Shown: one piece after another, positions 1-7,942 of the stretch
How the letters are laid out: every line of letters begins with the position of its first letter
Numbering within the stretch: the stretch's first letter is position 1
From: an uncultured Clostridia bacterium
GTDB lineage: Bacteria; Bacillota; Clostridia; Oscillospirales; Acutalibacteraceae
Length of the DNA: 64,000 bases
Reading direction: 5' to 3'
NCBI GenBank assembly: GCA_944384815.1
Contig: CALWUW010000015.1
Coordinates: 25,208 to 89,207, forward strand
Position numbers and translations under genes: made by a program
The notes under the pieces: generated by a model
Database searches by the model: none
Told to the model about the DNA's origin: nothing
What the model saw: the letters and a program-made list of their open reading frames with translations, nothing else

Positions 1-555
1 ATATTGCCGCAAATTTTCCTGATGGAAGGGAAAGGGCGGGTTGTTGGTGAGAACGCCTGCCGGGTCCGGATAGATATGCAGGCCGTCCCGGGTCTGCTCA
101 ATGACCAGCGCCTGACGGGCATCCGCCAAATGCCAGTGCAAAGGCGCCACCGGCAGTCCCGGCCGAAAAGGTGTGTCCACAAGCAGGACATTTTCCAGGA
201 TATTCCGGGCTTCTTCCACTGTGGCGCATTCTCCCAAAATGCGGGGAATAAGCTCATAGGGAGCCAGATTTTCTTTAGAGGGGGATGGGCAAGAGGCATA
301 CCAGGCGTTCCCGGGGAAATTCAGCCCAGCCATATACAGTCCTGCCTCGTTGGCGGCTTCTGCGTATAACGGGCAGCCGCCGTCCATGTGGGCCATGCCG
401 ATCATAGCGAAATGCCGGGGTATGGAGGGGCGGTGGTGAAAAGAAAATTCATATTCCCGGGGCGTAACAGCGATTTCCTCTCCGAAGGTATATTCCAGAT
501 CCAGATTGCGGCCGCAATAAAAACCGTCTTTTTGAAAAGTGAGGCTTGTACACAT
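1..555 (-). CDS. Choloylglycine hydrolase family protein (bile-salt-hydrolase-like), cut by window edge
   Basis: This is the N-terminal 185 residues of an Ntn-type amide hydrolase; the C-terminus lies beyond base 1. The protein starts Met-Cys-Thr, so removal of Met exposes Cys2, the nucleophile of the family. The other family landmarks follow in order: R16 and D19 in GRNLDLE, N79 in AGLNFPG, and N171 in VLTNNP. Spacing matches bile salt hydrolases closely, which cleave glycine or taurine from conjugated bile acids in the cytoplasm; penicillin V acylase is the alternative, and the missing C-terminal third is needed to decide. The ATG at 555 is chosen because it places Cys at position 2. The nearest AGGAG-type site is about 20 bases upstream, which is long, and a GTG lies nine bases upstream in frame. 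The gene has its own promoter-like sequence and is probably a single unit. Confidence 0.82.
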   Translation of the reverse strand, partial: MCTSLTFQKDGFYCGRNLDLEYTFGEEIAVTPREYEFSFHHRPSIPRHFAMIGMAHMDGGCPLYAEAANEAGLYMAGLNFPGNAWYASCPSPSKENLAPYELIPRILGECATVEEARNILENVLLVDTPFRPGLPVAPLHWHLADARQALVIEQTRDGLHIYPDPAGVLTNNPPFPFHQENLRQY

Positions 556-638
556 ATGAAGCACCGATAGCTTTTCTGAAAAAGCTCCTTTCTTCAAATA
601 TAACACCAGGTAAGGATTAAAGGCGTGAACCCGTTGCG

Positions 639-667
639 ATATAAAAATTTCGGAAAATTCTTTACAA
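639..667 (-). promoter_or_regulatory. Promoter candidate for the bile-salt-hydrolase-like gene
   Basis: On the minus strand a TTGTAA -35-like hexamer (662-667) is followed after 17 bases by TTATAT (639-644). It sits in the 133-bp gap between the ArsR-type gene and the hydrolase start. Confidence 0.4.
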
Positions 668-688
668 GTTTTGCCGGAATATTGCTTT

Positions 689-1651
689 TTATTCGATAAA
701 AGATTTGAGAATAATATCGTGGCTATAAGCGCCGAATTGCCGGCCGAAAATAGTAAATCCTCCGGAATAGGGTGCATCCGGCTTTACGCCTACGCGAAAC
801 CGGAAAAAAGGATGGCTGCCTACCATTTCCTCAAAGGAAAGAGAGGAGGTCTTTTTCTGGTTGACGTAGCAGCCTTCTGCGTCGATCCGCAGGGAGACCC
901 GAAAACCGTGGATGGGAAGGGAGCGCCACCAGCTGGGAGTGTACGTAGCTTTTTCCGGGTCTTTCCCTACCGGGATCAGCACACTTCCGGCTTCTTTTTG
1001 ATTGATCCAAAAGGTGATATGGGAAAGGTCGTCCGTGATCTGTTCCCGGGTGCGGTAAGGGGGAATCACCAGGTTTTTATGGTCTTTGATATTGTGCTGC
1101 GCAGAGATTTCCAGCTCCAGCTCCAAAGCCGTAACTTTTTTATCCGCAAATAAAGCATCCACAGGGATCTTATATTCCACGTATCCGAAGGAAGTCCATA
1201 CAATGCAGGCTTCTACCCGCTGAGGATCGCAGAAAACCGCCGGATCGTCCCATTTTTTAATGATACTGTTCTGAGAAGCCAGCCCGCAAGGGGACCAAGC
1301 CTCAAAATCAAAATAGTTTCCCACAGGGATACGGGTTTCATAGTATGTGGATTCTCCCGTACTGGATTTTCCCGGATCAAAGTTAAAAATCAGCCGGTCA
1401 TAGACTTTGTGGCAAATGCGCTGATTTCCAATGGAACCGGAAAGGTACTGGCTCTTAATAAATCCGGCTTCTTCCAAAATGTTTACATGGGTAAGGACAG
1501 CTGTTTTGGAAAGATTCAGCCGTTTGGCCAAAGCCTGCACATTCATATCCTGATCCGAAAGCAAATTGAGAATTTTCAGCCTGGCGTCATTGGATAGAGC
1601 TTTGACCACCGGTGCTACGGTAAGCCCTTCAATATAAAGATCGTTAGACAT
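689..1651 (-). CDS. ArsR-type winged-helix transcriptional regulator with long uncharacterised C-terminal domain
   Basis: A 320-residue protein. Residues about 10-90 form an ArsR-like winged helix (VVKALSNDARLKILNLLS, then a helix-turn-helix around NVQALAKRLNLSKTAVLTHV). That part resembles metal sensors, but the rest (about 95-320) is a beta-rich region with many aromatic residues that I cannot place in a named family, and no metal-binding cysteine pair is visible in the DNA-binding domain. Ordinary ArsR proteins are about 100 residues, so this is a regulator with an added sensor or carbohydrate-binding-like domain. It is divergent from the URO-D-like/GH51 pair, and the gap holds repeated TTTGGGAAA-type boxes, so it probably controls that pair and itself. 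The ligand is unknown; a sugar or glycoside is a reasonable guess from context only. Confidence 0.75.
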   Translation of the reverse strand: MSNDLYIEGLTVAPVVKALSNDARLKILNLLSDQDMNVQALAKRLNLSKTAVLTHVNILEEAGFIKSQYLSGSIGNQRICHKVYDRLIFNFDPGKSSTGESTYYETRIPVGNYFDFEAWSPCGLASQNSIIKKWDDPAVFCDPQRVEACIVWTSFGYVEYKIPVDALFADKKVTALELELEISAQHNIKDHKNLVIPPYRTREQITDDLSHITFWINQKEAGSVLIPVGKDPEKATYTPSWWRSLPIHGFRVSLRIDAEGCYVNQKKTSSLSFEEMVGSHPFFRFRVGVKPDAPYSGGFTIFGRQFGAYSHDIILKSFIE

Positions 1652-1719
1652 GAATGATAAGAACCTCTTTTCCTGAATAATCCATAAAGTATAAAAGTAT
1701 ACGTGCGTTTATCAGCTCT

Positions 1720-1748
1720 ATACTACCGCAAAAGTTCTGCGGAAGCAA
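1720..1748 (-). promoter_or_regulatory. Promoter candidate for the ArsR-type regulator
   Basis: Minus strand TTGCTT (1743-1748), 17-base spacer, TAGTAT (1720-1725). It overlaps the cluster of putative operator boxes, consistent with autoregulation. Confidence 0.4.
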
Positions 1749-1752
1749 GAGA

Positions 1753-1820
1753 TTTCCCAAAGGCTTTCTATAGCGGACATTGGGAAAAAAATAATAAATT
1801 TGGGAAAAAAGTAACAAATT
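1753..1820. promoter_or_regulatory. Putative operator cluster (three TTTGGGAAA-type boxes)
   Basis: A 20-bp unit is repeated in tandem at 1781-1800 and 1801-1820 with two mismatches; each copy includes TTGGGAAAAAA. The same core occurs inverted as TTTCCCAAA at 1753-1761. The cluster lies between the divergent ArsR-type gene and the URO-D-like gene, upstream of both promoters. It is a plausible binding site for the neighbouring regulator; no binding evidence exists in the sequence itself. Confidence 0.5.
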
Positions 1821-1852
1821 AAAAAATTATAACCAGAATTTGTGGAAAATTA

Positions 1853-1881
1853 TTGACATTTCAGTGCATAAAATTTAATAT
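1853..1881 (+). promoter_or_regulatory. Strong sigma-A promoter for the URO-D-like/abfA pair
   Basis: Perfect TTGACA (1853-1858), 17-base spacer, TAATAT (1876-1881). It is followed by a leader of about 60 bases and an AGGGGG ribosome binding site before the ATG at 1948. Confidence 0.7.
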
Positions 1882-1947
1882 TGAACTATAAAATACGACT
1901 GCGTTCTAAATTGTTAAATGAATTTTATGGAAATAGGGGGAAATACA

Positions 1948-3084
1948 ATGGAGTTTAAGCCGGATTGGGAACAGGCAAAAGAACGGTTCCTTCAGTTTTG
2001 GAACAACGAGAACGAGGAAAGGGCGCTTTTGGCTGTAACAGCCCCCAATCGATTCTTTGACCGTCAAAAGTATTATGAAACCTACGATGTAGAACGTTTT
2101 GACGATACCGATGCGGAGTCCATCCGCCACTGGTGGTGCGATACGGAAGAAAATGTTCGCCGCAACGAATACCTGTTTTCCACCACCTTTTTTGGAGGAG
2201 AGGCGCTGCCCATAGCCTTTACCAACTGGGGCGCCATGGCGATGTGCTCTTTTTACGGGTGTCAGCCGGTGTTCAATAAAAAAAGCGTCTGGTACCATAA
2301 AGTCATTGAGGATTGGTCCCAGTGGAAATGGCAGCGGCAGGATAACGAATATCTGAAAGCCACGTTTGATATTACCCGGGCGTTTGCGGAAAACGGAGTG
2401 GGCCGCTATTTTGCCGGTATGCCGGAACTGGGAAGCGCCGGGGACCTTCTTTCCCTTATGCGTGGCATGGATGATCTCTGCCTGGATGTATACGATGAGC
2501 CGGAGGCTTTCCATCAGGCAGTGGATTTTCTCACCCGGGAATTTTTGGACCTGCAGGATCAGCTTTGGCCCATTTTGACGCCTACATCCGATGGAGGCAG
2601 CACGCTGCCCTGGATGAGCCTTTGGATGCCTGGGCGGGGCGGAAACCAGCTGGCCTGTGATTTTTCTTGGGTAATTTCCAATGAAACATTTCGGGAGTTT
2701 TTCTTTAAGGAACTGCAGGCAGAAGGCCGTTGGAACGATTATGCCACATACCATCTGGATGGCCCCCAGTGTATGAAAACCCATTTGGACAGTTTGCTGA
2801 CCTTGCCGGAGATCAAGGCCATTGAATGGACCCCCGGTGCCGGATGTCCTCCTGCCAGCACGCCGGAATATCTGCCCCGCTACCGGCAGATTTTGGAATC
2901 CGGGAAGAAACTGGTTTTGGTGGCGGATCCGGAAGAAATTGATTTTCTCACAGCGAACCTTCCGCCTCAGGGGGTATTTATTAAAACCACCGCTGCCTCG
3001 GAAGAGGACGCCAAAGCGCTGCTGAAGATTGCGGAACGCAACGCAGCCAACTGGAGGAAAGAGCATAAGGGAGGAACGCTATGA
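1948..3084 (+). CDS. URO-D-superfamily protein (corrinoid-methyltransferase-like)
   Basis: A 378-residue soluble protein with the overall pattern of uroporphyrinogen-decarboxylase-fold proteins related to corrinoid methyltransferases (often labelled 'trimethylamine corrinoid protein 2' by automatic annotation). It is clearly not HemE. A conserved-looking segment YHLDGPQ near residue 270, followed by IEWTPGAG, is typical of this subgroup; the H-x-C zinc motif of MtaA-type enzymes is not obvious. The start at 1948 is preferred over an upstream in-frame ATG at 1918 because AGGGGG (1935-1940) is correctly spaced. Its stop overlaps the GH51 start by four bases (ATGA), so the two are translationally coupled and probably share one pathway, perhaps removing or moving a methyl group on a released sugar or aglycone. 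That role is inference. Confidence 0.6.
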   Translation: MEFKPDWEQAKERFLQFWNNENEERALLAVTAPNRFFDRQKYYETYDVERFDDTDAESIRHWWCDTEENVRRNEYLFSTTFFGGEALPIAFTNWGAMAMCSFYGCQPVFNKKSVWYHKVIEDWSQWKWQRQDNEYLKATFDITRAFAENGVGRYFAGMPELGSAGDLLSLMRGMDDLCLDVYDEPEAFHQAVDFLTREFLDLQDQLWPILTPTSDGGSTLPWMSLWMPGRGGNQLACDFSWVISNETFREFFFKELQAEGRWNDYATYHLDGPQCMKTHLDSLLTLPEIKAIEWTPGAGCPPASTPEYLPRYRQILESGKKLVLVADPEEIDFLTANLPPQGVFIKTTAASEEDAKALLKIAERNAANWRKEHKGGTL

Positions 3085-4592
3085 AAGCGAAAGCCGTTTT
3101 CAGCAAGGATTTTGCCATAGGGGAAGCAGGAGCCAGACTGTATGGTTCTTTTTTGGAGCATGGAGGCCGTGCGGTATATGGCGGCGTGTATGAGCCGGAC
3201 CACCCCAACGCCGATTCCCAGGGCCTTCGCCGGGACGTAATGGATTTGGTAAAGGAGCTGCAGGTTTCCGCCGTGCGGTATCCCGGAGGAAATTTTGTCT
3301 CGGCCTATGATTGGCGGGACAGTATCGGCCCCAAAGAAAAGCGCCCCGTTCGTACGGAGCTGGCCTGGCTTTCTCTGGAAACCAATCAGTTTGGCCTGGA
3401 TGAGTTTATGGACTGGTGCAAAAAAACCGGCACAGAGCCTATGATCACGGTGAACCTGGCCACCCGCGGCATTCAGGAAGCCCGGGATATTGTGGAGTAT
3501 TGCAATTTTCCGGCGGAAACGGATTTAAGCCGGGAACGGGAGAAAAACGGCCATAAGGAACCTTATGGGGTGAAATTATGGTGTCTGGGCAATGAGATGG
3601 ACGGCGAATGGCAGATGGGCCAGAAAACTGCCGAGGACTATGGTGAGATCGCCAAGCAGGCAGCAAAGGCCATGCGGGCGGTGGATCCGGATATAGAGCT
3701 GGTGGCTTGCTATAACACCTGCCTGGGGATGGAGAACCATACGGATTGGGGAGACCGGGTGTTGGAGCGCTGCTACGACTATATTGATTATATTTCTCTG
3801 CATAAATATTGCGCCAACGAGGAGAAAAATACAGGGGATTTTCTGGCGTCCACCCTGGATATGGAAAAATACATAGAGGCGGCCATCGCTTCCTGTGACC
3901 GTGCCAAAGCCCTGGCCCATAGCCAGAAGACGCTGTATCTGAGCTTTGATGAATGGAATGTCTGGTATCATTCCCTGGAACAGGACGCCCACCGGGAGAA
4001 ATGGCTGAAAGGCCCGGCGGTGCTGGAAGATATTTATAATGTGGAAGACGCCGTGGTGGTGGGGCTGAACCTGATCCTGCTGCTTCGTCATGCGGATCGG
4101 GTGCGCATCGGCTGTTTGGCCCAGCTGGTGAACGTGATTGCGCCTATTTTTACCCGAAACGGCGGCGAGGCGATCCGTCAGACCATTTTCTATCCCTTCC
4201 TGCAGGCTTCCCGTTACGGCAGAGGAACCGTACTCCGGGGGATTTTGGAGAGTCCTTCCTATGAATCCCGGTATGGCCAAACGAATTATTTGGACGCCAC
4301 GGCCGTATATAACGAAGAGAAAGAAGAGCTTACCGTTTTTGCCGTAAACCGCAGCCAGGAGGAAGAAATGGAGCTGGAATGCAGCCTGCGGGATTTTGCT
4401 TTCCTGGAGCTTGTGGAGCATTTGGGGCTTCATCATCCGAATCGCTATGCGGAAAATACATTGGAGCATCCGGATACCTGTCTCCCCATTTCGGAAACGG
4501 GAACTTCCCTGGAGGAAGGCGTCCTGCGGGCAAAGCTGGCGCCGCTTTCCTGGAATGTGATCCGGATTCGTGTGCCTTCGGAGAAAAAGTAA
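3081..4592 (+). CDS. abfA: GH51 alpha-L-arabinofuranosidase
   Basis: A 503-residue enzyme without a signal peptide, so intracellular. It hydrolyses terminal alpha-L-arabinofuranosyl groups from arabino-oligosaccharides. GH51 hallmarks: GSFLEHGGRAVYGGVY near residue 23, VRYPGGNFVSAYDWRD near 65, acid/base E172 in CLGNEMDG, and nucleophile E291 in SFDEWNVWY, inside a TIM barrel (about 1-370) followed by a beta-sandwich (about 380-503). The length is normal for the family. It is coupled to the upstream URO-D-like gene and is followed 84 bp later by another URO-D-family gene. The divergent ArsR-type regulator probably controls it. The enzyme implies use of arabinan or arabinoxylan fragments taken up from outside. 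Confidence 0.95.
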   Translation: MKAKAVFSKDFAIGEAGARLYGSFLEHGGRAVYGGVYEPDHPNADSQGLRRDVMDLVKELQVSAVRYPGGNFVSAYDWRDSIGPKEKRPVRTELAWLSLETNQFGLDEFMDWCKKTGTEPMITVNLATRGIQEARDIVEYCNFPAETDLSREREKNGHKEPYGVKLWCLGNEMDGEWQMGQKTAEDYGEIAKQAAKAMRAVDPDIELVACYNTCLGMENHTDWGDRVLERCYDYIDYISLHKYCANEEKNTGDFLASTLDMEKYIEAAIASCDRAKALAHSQKTLYLSFDEWNVWYHSLEQDAHREKWLKGPAVLEDIYNVEDAVVVGLNLILLLRHADRVRIGCLAQLVNVIAPIFTRNGGEAIRQTIFYPFLQASRYGRGTVLRGILESPSYESRYGQTNYLDATAVYNEEKEELTVFAVNRSQEEEMELECSLRDFAFLELVEHLGLHHPNRYAENTLEHPDTCLPISETGTSLEEGVLRAKLAPLSWNVIRIRVPSEKK

Positions 4593-4676
4593 TAAACACA
4601 GAGCGGAACAGGAAGATTCCTCCAAGGCGAGGCTTCCCGTATTGGCTCATAGTTTCAGAAGAAAGGAGCAGCGGAA

Positions 4677-5693
4677 ATGACACCCAGAGAACTTGTGATA
4701 CAGGCCCTGGAACATAAAGAGACGCCCATTCTTCCCTACCATATGGAGTTTACGGCGCAGGCGCTGGAAAATCTGATCCGGTATACAGGGGATCCTCACA
4801 TTGAGGAAAAAATGGGAAGCTGCCTTTATTATTGGCAGTATTGGGGATGGCCTACGGAGGTTCCCGGAAAGCCCGGCGTGTTTCGGGACGATTTCGGCGT
4901 GGAATGGGATCGAAACGGAGCGGATAAAGACATTGGTCTGCCTTTGGAATATCAGATCGAGGATCTGGAGGACTGCGACTATGTGTTCCCAACGGTGGAC
5001 GAAGCCCGGCTGCGGGCGCAGTATGAGAAAATGATGCGGGAAAAGGGCGACCGTTTTTGCATGGCCGGCTTTGGGTTTGTTATGTTTGAGCGGTTATGGA
5101 GCCTGATGTCCATGGAGAATGCGTTGGTGAGCATGGTGGCCTGTCCGGAAGAGCTGGAAGCCTTTCTGGATCGCATTTGCGATTATTTCTCCCATTTGGT
5201 GGACATTGCTTTGGAATATGATTTTGACGGTATTTATTTCGGAGATGACTGGGGCCAGCAAAAAGGCCTGATCATGGGCCCCCAGCACTGGCGCCGGTTT
5301 ATTCGGCCCCGGATGGAAAGATTATATGCCAAAGTGAAGAAAGCCGGGCTGTATGTGATACAGCATTCCTGCGGGGACTGCAGTGAAATTTTGCCGGATC
5401 TGGTAGAGATGGGCCTGGATTGTTACCAGACGTTCCAGCCGGAAATTTACGATATCAGCCGCATCAAAAAAGAATACGGGGATCGTTTGTCTTTCTGGGG
5501 AGGAATTTCCACCCAGCGCTGCCTGCCTTATGCCACGCCGGAGGAAGTCAAGAAAGAAGCCCGGCGCATTGCGGATATCCTTGGGCCGGGAGGCGGCTAT
5601 ATCTGGGCGCCTACCCACGCCATCGCTTTCGATGTGCCGCCGGAAAACTGTCTGGCGCTGGCTCAGGTGTTTCAGGAGCAAGATCCTAAATAA
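4677..5693 (+). CDS. Uroporphyrinogen-decarboxylase-family methyltransferase-like protein
   Basis: A 338-residue URO-D family protein beginning TPRELVIQALEH, the usual N-terminus of MtaA/CmuA-like proteins. H230 and C232 (IQHSCGD) form the H-x-C motif that binds zinc in MtaA-type methyltransferases; GIYFGDDWG and FWGGISTQ are further family segments. Members move methyl groups between corrinoid proteins, thiols or pterins, but many remain uncharacterised and true heme biosynthesis is unlikely because the arginines of the HemE N-terminus are absent. GGAG 9-12 bases upstream supports the ATG. It lies 84 bp after abfA on the same strand and ends at a strong shared terminator. Substrate not inferable. 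Confidence 0.75.
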   Translation: MTPRELVIQALEHKETPILPYHMEFTAQALENLIRYTGDPHIEEKMGSCLYYWQYWGWPTEVPGKPGVFRDDFGVEWDRNGADKDIGLPLEYQIEDLEDCDYVFPTVDEARLRAQYEKMMREKGDRFCMAGFGFVMFERLWSLMSMENALVSMVACPEELEAFLDRICDYFSHLVDIALEYDFDGIYFGDDWGQQKGLIMGPQHWRRFIRPRMERLYAKVKKAGLYVIQHSCGDCSEILPDLVEMGLDCYQTFQPEIYDISRIKKEYGDRLSFWGGISTQRCLPYATPEEVKKEARRIADILGPGGGYIWAPTHAIAFDVPPENCLALAQVFQEQDPK

Positions 5694-5697
5694 AAAA

Positions 5698-5721
5698 CCG
5701 CACCCGGGCTTCCGGGTGCGG
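5698..5721. terminator. Bidirectional intrinsic terminator
   Basis: A perfect 10-bp GC-rich stem (5698-5707 with 5712-5721) with loop GCTT. There is an A-run before it and TTTCTC after it, so it can serve both converging URO-D-family genes. Confidence 0.85.
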
Positions 5722-5734
5722 TTTCTCAAAATCG

Positions 5735-6838
5735 TCAGCGATTGCGAATATACGCGGAGATGCTTTTGAATTTTTCCAAAGATACTCCGGGCGGGCAGCT
5801 GTCGCTGTTAGCCAGGATAAAGGCGGTGCCGTCCAAAGTGTCACACAGATCCTGGGTTTGCCGCAGCAGTTCTTCTTCCGGGGCGTTCAGGAATACCGTA
5901 GGCTCCACACCCCCGATGAGAGCAATGTTGCTGGGAAGAAGGGGGCGGGCTTCCTGGAGGGAAATATTCCCTGTGGGGGGCGGAGAGATGGACTCGATGC
6001 AGTCGATCTTGGATGTGGCAAAGGTGGGCAGCAAATTCCGCAAATGCCCGCAGGCATGGTGAATGAAACGCTTTCCGCCGGCGTGGAGAATGTCGCACCA
6101 ACGGTTGATTTCCGGCATAATGTATTCCGCAAACTGGAAGGGGGAGGTGTTTGTGGTGGAAGAGTCTTCCCAGGAGATCACAAACTCCGCCTTGGAGGCT
6201 GCGGCGATTTCCGCCGCCCGGATGGAAACGGTTTTCATGGCGTGTAAGGTTTCCAGCACCGTGTCCTCATAATCCGCCATGGCATAGGCCAGATTTTCTA
6301 CACCCACCCAGTTTTCCAGCAAAGACTGGAAAGAAGATTTTCCACAAGGCGGAAGGAGGGGAACCAGCAGGGCTTCCTCCCCATATTGCTGGGAAAGTGT
6401 ATCAAAAGCCGTGTAATTCGGTTCTAAAACCGTATGCTCCATAATATAGGTAAGGGTTTTGAAATCCTCTTCTTCCTTTAAGGGATGCCCCACCAAAAAC
6501 CAGGAGTTGCTTGCCGGGGTGTAGCGATATACGCTTTCCAGGGTTCCCACAGGCGTTTCCTGGAACACGGTTTGCAAATCGCCGCTGGCGGTGCTGCGGG
6601 TCTGGCAGTTCTGAACGGACTTAGAATACAGGACCAGATCCTGCGCGCCTTCCTGGGACCAGGGATGGTGGCCCCGGATCAGAGGATCGGCTCCAATGGA
6701 TTTTAAAAATTCCACTTCTCCCATTTTCTGCAGGGAGGGGCTTTGTGCGTCCCACCAATAGGCCAAAAAAGGTGACCAGGGGATTCGCGGAACAGGTTCG
6801 CCTTTTAAAGCGGCTGTCAGCAGTTCTTTTGCAGTCAT
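5735..6838 (-). CDS. Uroporphyrinogen-decarboxylase-family protein
   Basis: A 367-residue member of the same superfamily as its converging neighbour, again opening with MTAKELLTAALKGE. An H-x-C pair in IHHACGHLRNLLP (about residues 261/263) marks it as an MtaA/CmuA-type protein with a potential zinc site, and FVISWEDSS plus LIGGVEPT are family segments. The ATG at 6838 is chosen over one two codons upstream because ACGGAGGA ends only about three bases before the latter. It is divergent from an AraC-type regulator, which may control it. No corrinoid protein is directly adjacent, so it may depend on the one at 9392. Reaction unknown. Confidence 0.72.
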   Translation of the reverse strand: MTAKELLTAALKGEPVPRIPWSPFLAYWWDAQSPSLQKMGEVEFLKSIGADPLIRGHHPWSQEGAQDLVLYSKSVQNCQTRSTASGDLQTVFQETPVGTLESVYRYTPASNSWFLVGHPLKEEEDFKTLTYIMEHTVLEPNYTAFDTLSQQYGEEALLVPLLPPCGKSSFQSLLENWVGVENLAYAMADYEDTVLETLHAMKTVSIRAAEIAAASKAEFVISWEDSSTTNTSPFQFAEYIMPEINRWCDILHAGGKRFIHHACGHLRNLLPTFATSKIDCIESISPPPTGNISLQEARPLLPSNIALIGGVEPTVFLNAPEEELLRQTQDLCDTLDGTAFILANSDSCPPGVSLEKFKSISAYIRNR

Positions 6839-6951
6839 ACGCATTTCCTCCGTATCGCTTTTCCGGAATGTGTTCGGCAGAGAAAACCCTTTCCGGAAAG
6901 TGGTTTCTATCTTCAGTATAGATTGGTTTTAAAGGAATGTAAATTCAGATT

Positions 6952-7923
6952 ATGAAGAACTATAACACAAAATTAAACAATTTCCTTTCTCCTACTCAAG
7001 AGGTAGTAGAAATCCCCCTGACCATGCCACCTCGGGTGACTATGCTGGGGCATACCATTTGCCGTAAGGATTGGAGTTTGGAGCCAAGAGTCCTGGGAGA
7101 ATATGAGCTTCTGGTGGTTACGGAAGGAGAATGCTTCTTCACCGTAGACGAACAGGAGATTTTATTGAAGAAAAAAGAATATGTTCTGCTTCCTCCCGGA
7201 GTGAAGCACAGCGCCCGGTTGACCCAGGAAAAAAGCGGATGCCAGTTTTACTATGTGCATTTTTCTGCCAAATCCGGTTCCTGCTGGAGCACGGAGGATT
7301 TCTGCCTGCAAGCTTCCGCCATTCGTTTGGCGAAAGCTTCCGGAGAAGATTTTTATGTGATTTCCGGCCGTTTTTTCCGCAGTGCGGCTCTTTTGAAAAA
7401 AGGCAGTATCGGGGAAGAATATCCGGAAGTTACGGCTTGCTTTGAGCGGGCCATTCTGGAAAGGAACCGTCCTTTTATCAACACAGGAACCATGCTGGAA
7501 TGTTACGTAAGCCAGGTTTTGTGCTTTTTGACCCGGAGCACGTTTAAGGTCCTTCAGATGGATTGCGTCTGGGAATCACGAGGAGAACTGCCTGCTGTGA
7601 TCCAGGAAGCGCTGGAATACATCCACGAAAATCTTTCCGCAGGGCTAACGGTGCAGACTTTGAGCAGCTTTCTGCATATTTCGCCCCAGCATTTGATCCG
7701 GATGTTCCGAAAATATGTAGGAACCACGCCCGGGCAATATATTAACCTGCTGGTAGTGGAAAAAAGCAAGGAATACCTCCGGGATACCAACCGTACCATC
7801 AAAGAGATCTCTTATTTGCTGGGAGTGGATAACCCTCATTATTTCAGTTATCTGTTTAAAAAGATTGAAGGCATTCAGCCGGCGGAATACCGCCGGATTC
7901 ACGACAGTCTGCCCAATACCTGA
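6952..7923 (+). CDS. AraC-family transcriptional regulator with cupin sensor domain
   Basis: A 323-residue regulator. Residues about 40-120 fit an AraC-type cupin pocket (ELLVVTEGECFFTVDEQ, then VLLPPGVKHSARL), and residues about 215-318 hold the double helix-turn-helix, ending in the signature ISYLLGVDNPHYFSYLFKKIEGIQPAEYRR. AraC proteins with this layout bind sugars or related small molecules. The gene is divergent from the URO-D gene at 5735-6838 and close to the GH51 gene, so it may respond to a plant sugar, glycoside or methylated compound. It ends inside a terminator whose loop contains the stop codon. The spacing of AAAGGA to the ATG is slightly long. Confidence 0.85.
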   Translation: MKNYNTKLNNFLSPTQEVVEIPLTMPPRVTMLGHTICRKDWSLEPRVLGEYELLVVTEGECFFTVDEQEILLKKKEYVLLPPGVKHSARLTQEKSGCQFYYVHFSAKSGSCWSTEDFCLQASAIRLAKASGEDFYVISGRFFRSAALLKKGSIGEEYPEVTACFERAILERNRPFINTGTMLECYVSQVLCFLTRSTFKVLQMDCVWESRGELPAVIQEALEYIHENLSAGLTVQTLSSFLHISPQHLIRMFRKYVGTTPGQYINLLVVEKSKEYLRDTNRTIKEISYLLGVDNPHYFSYLFKKIEGIQPAEYRRIHDSLPNT

Positions 7924-7936
7924 TGGTATTGGGCAG
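7909..7936. terminator. Intrinsic terminator between converging regulators
   Basis: A perfect 12-bp stem (7909-7920 with 7925-7936), loop TGAT, followed by ATCGTTTTA. The stop codon of the plus-strand AraC gene lies in the loop, and the hairpin also lies just after the PocR-type gene on the minus strand. Confidence 0.8.
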
Positions 7937-7942
7937 ATCGTT

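Noticed and set aside
671-1153. A 160-codon plus-strand frame opposite the ArsR-type gene
   Set aside because: Antisense shadow; the minus-strand frame has a clear winged-helix start and its own promoter.
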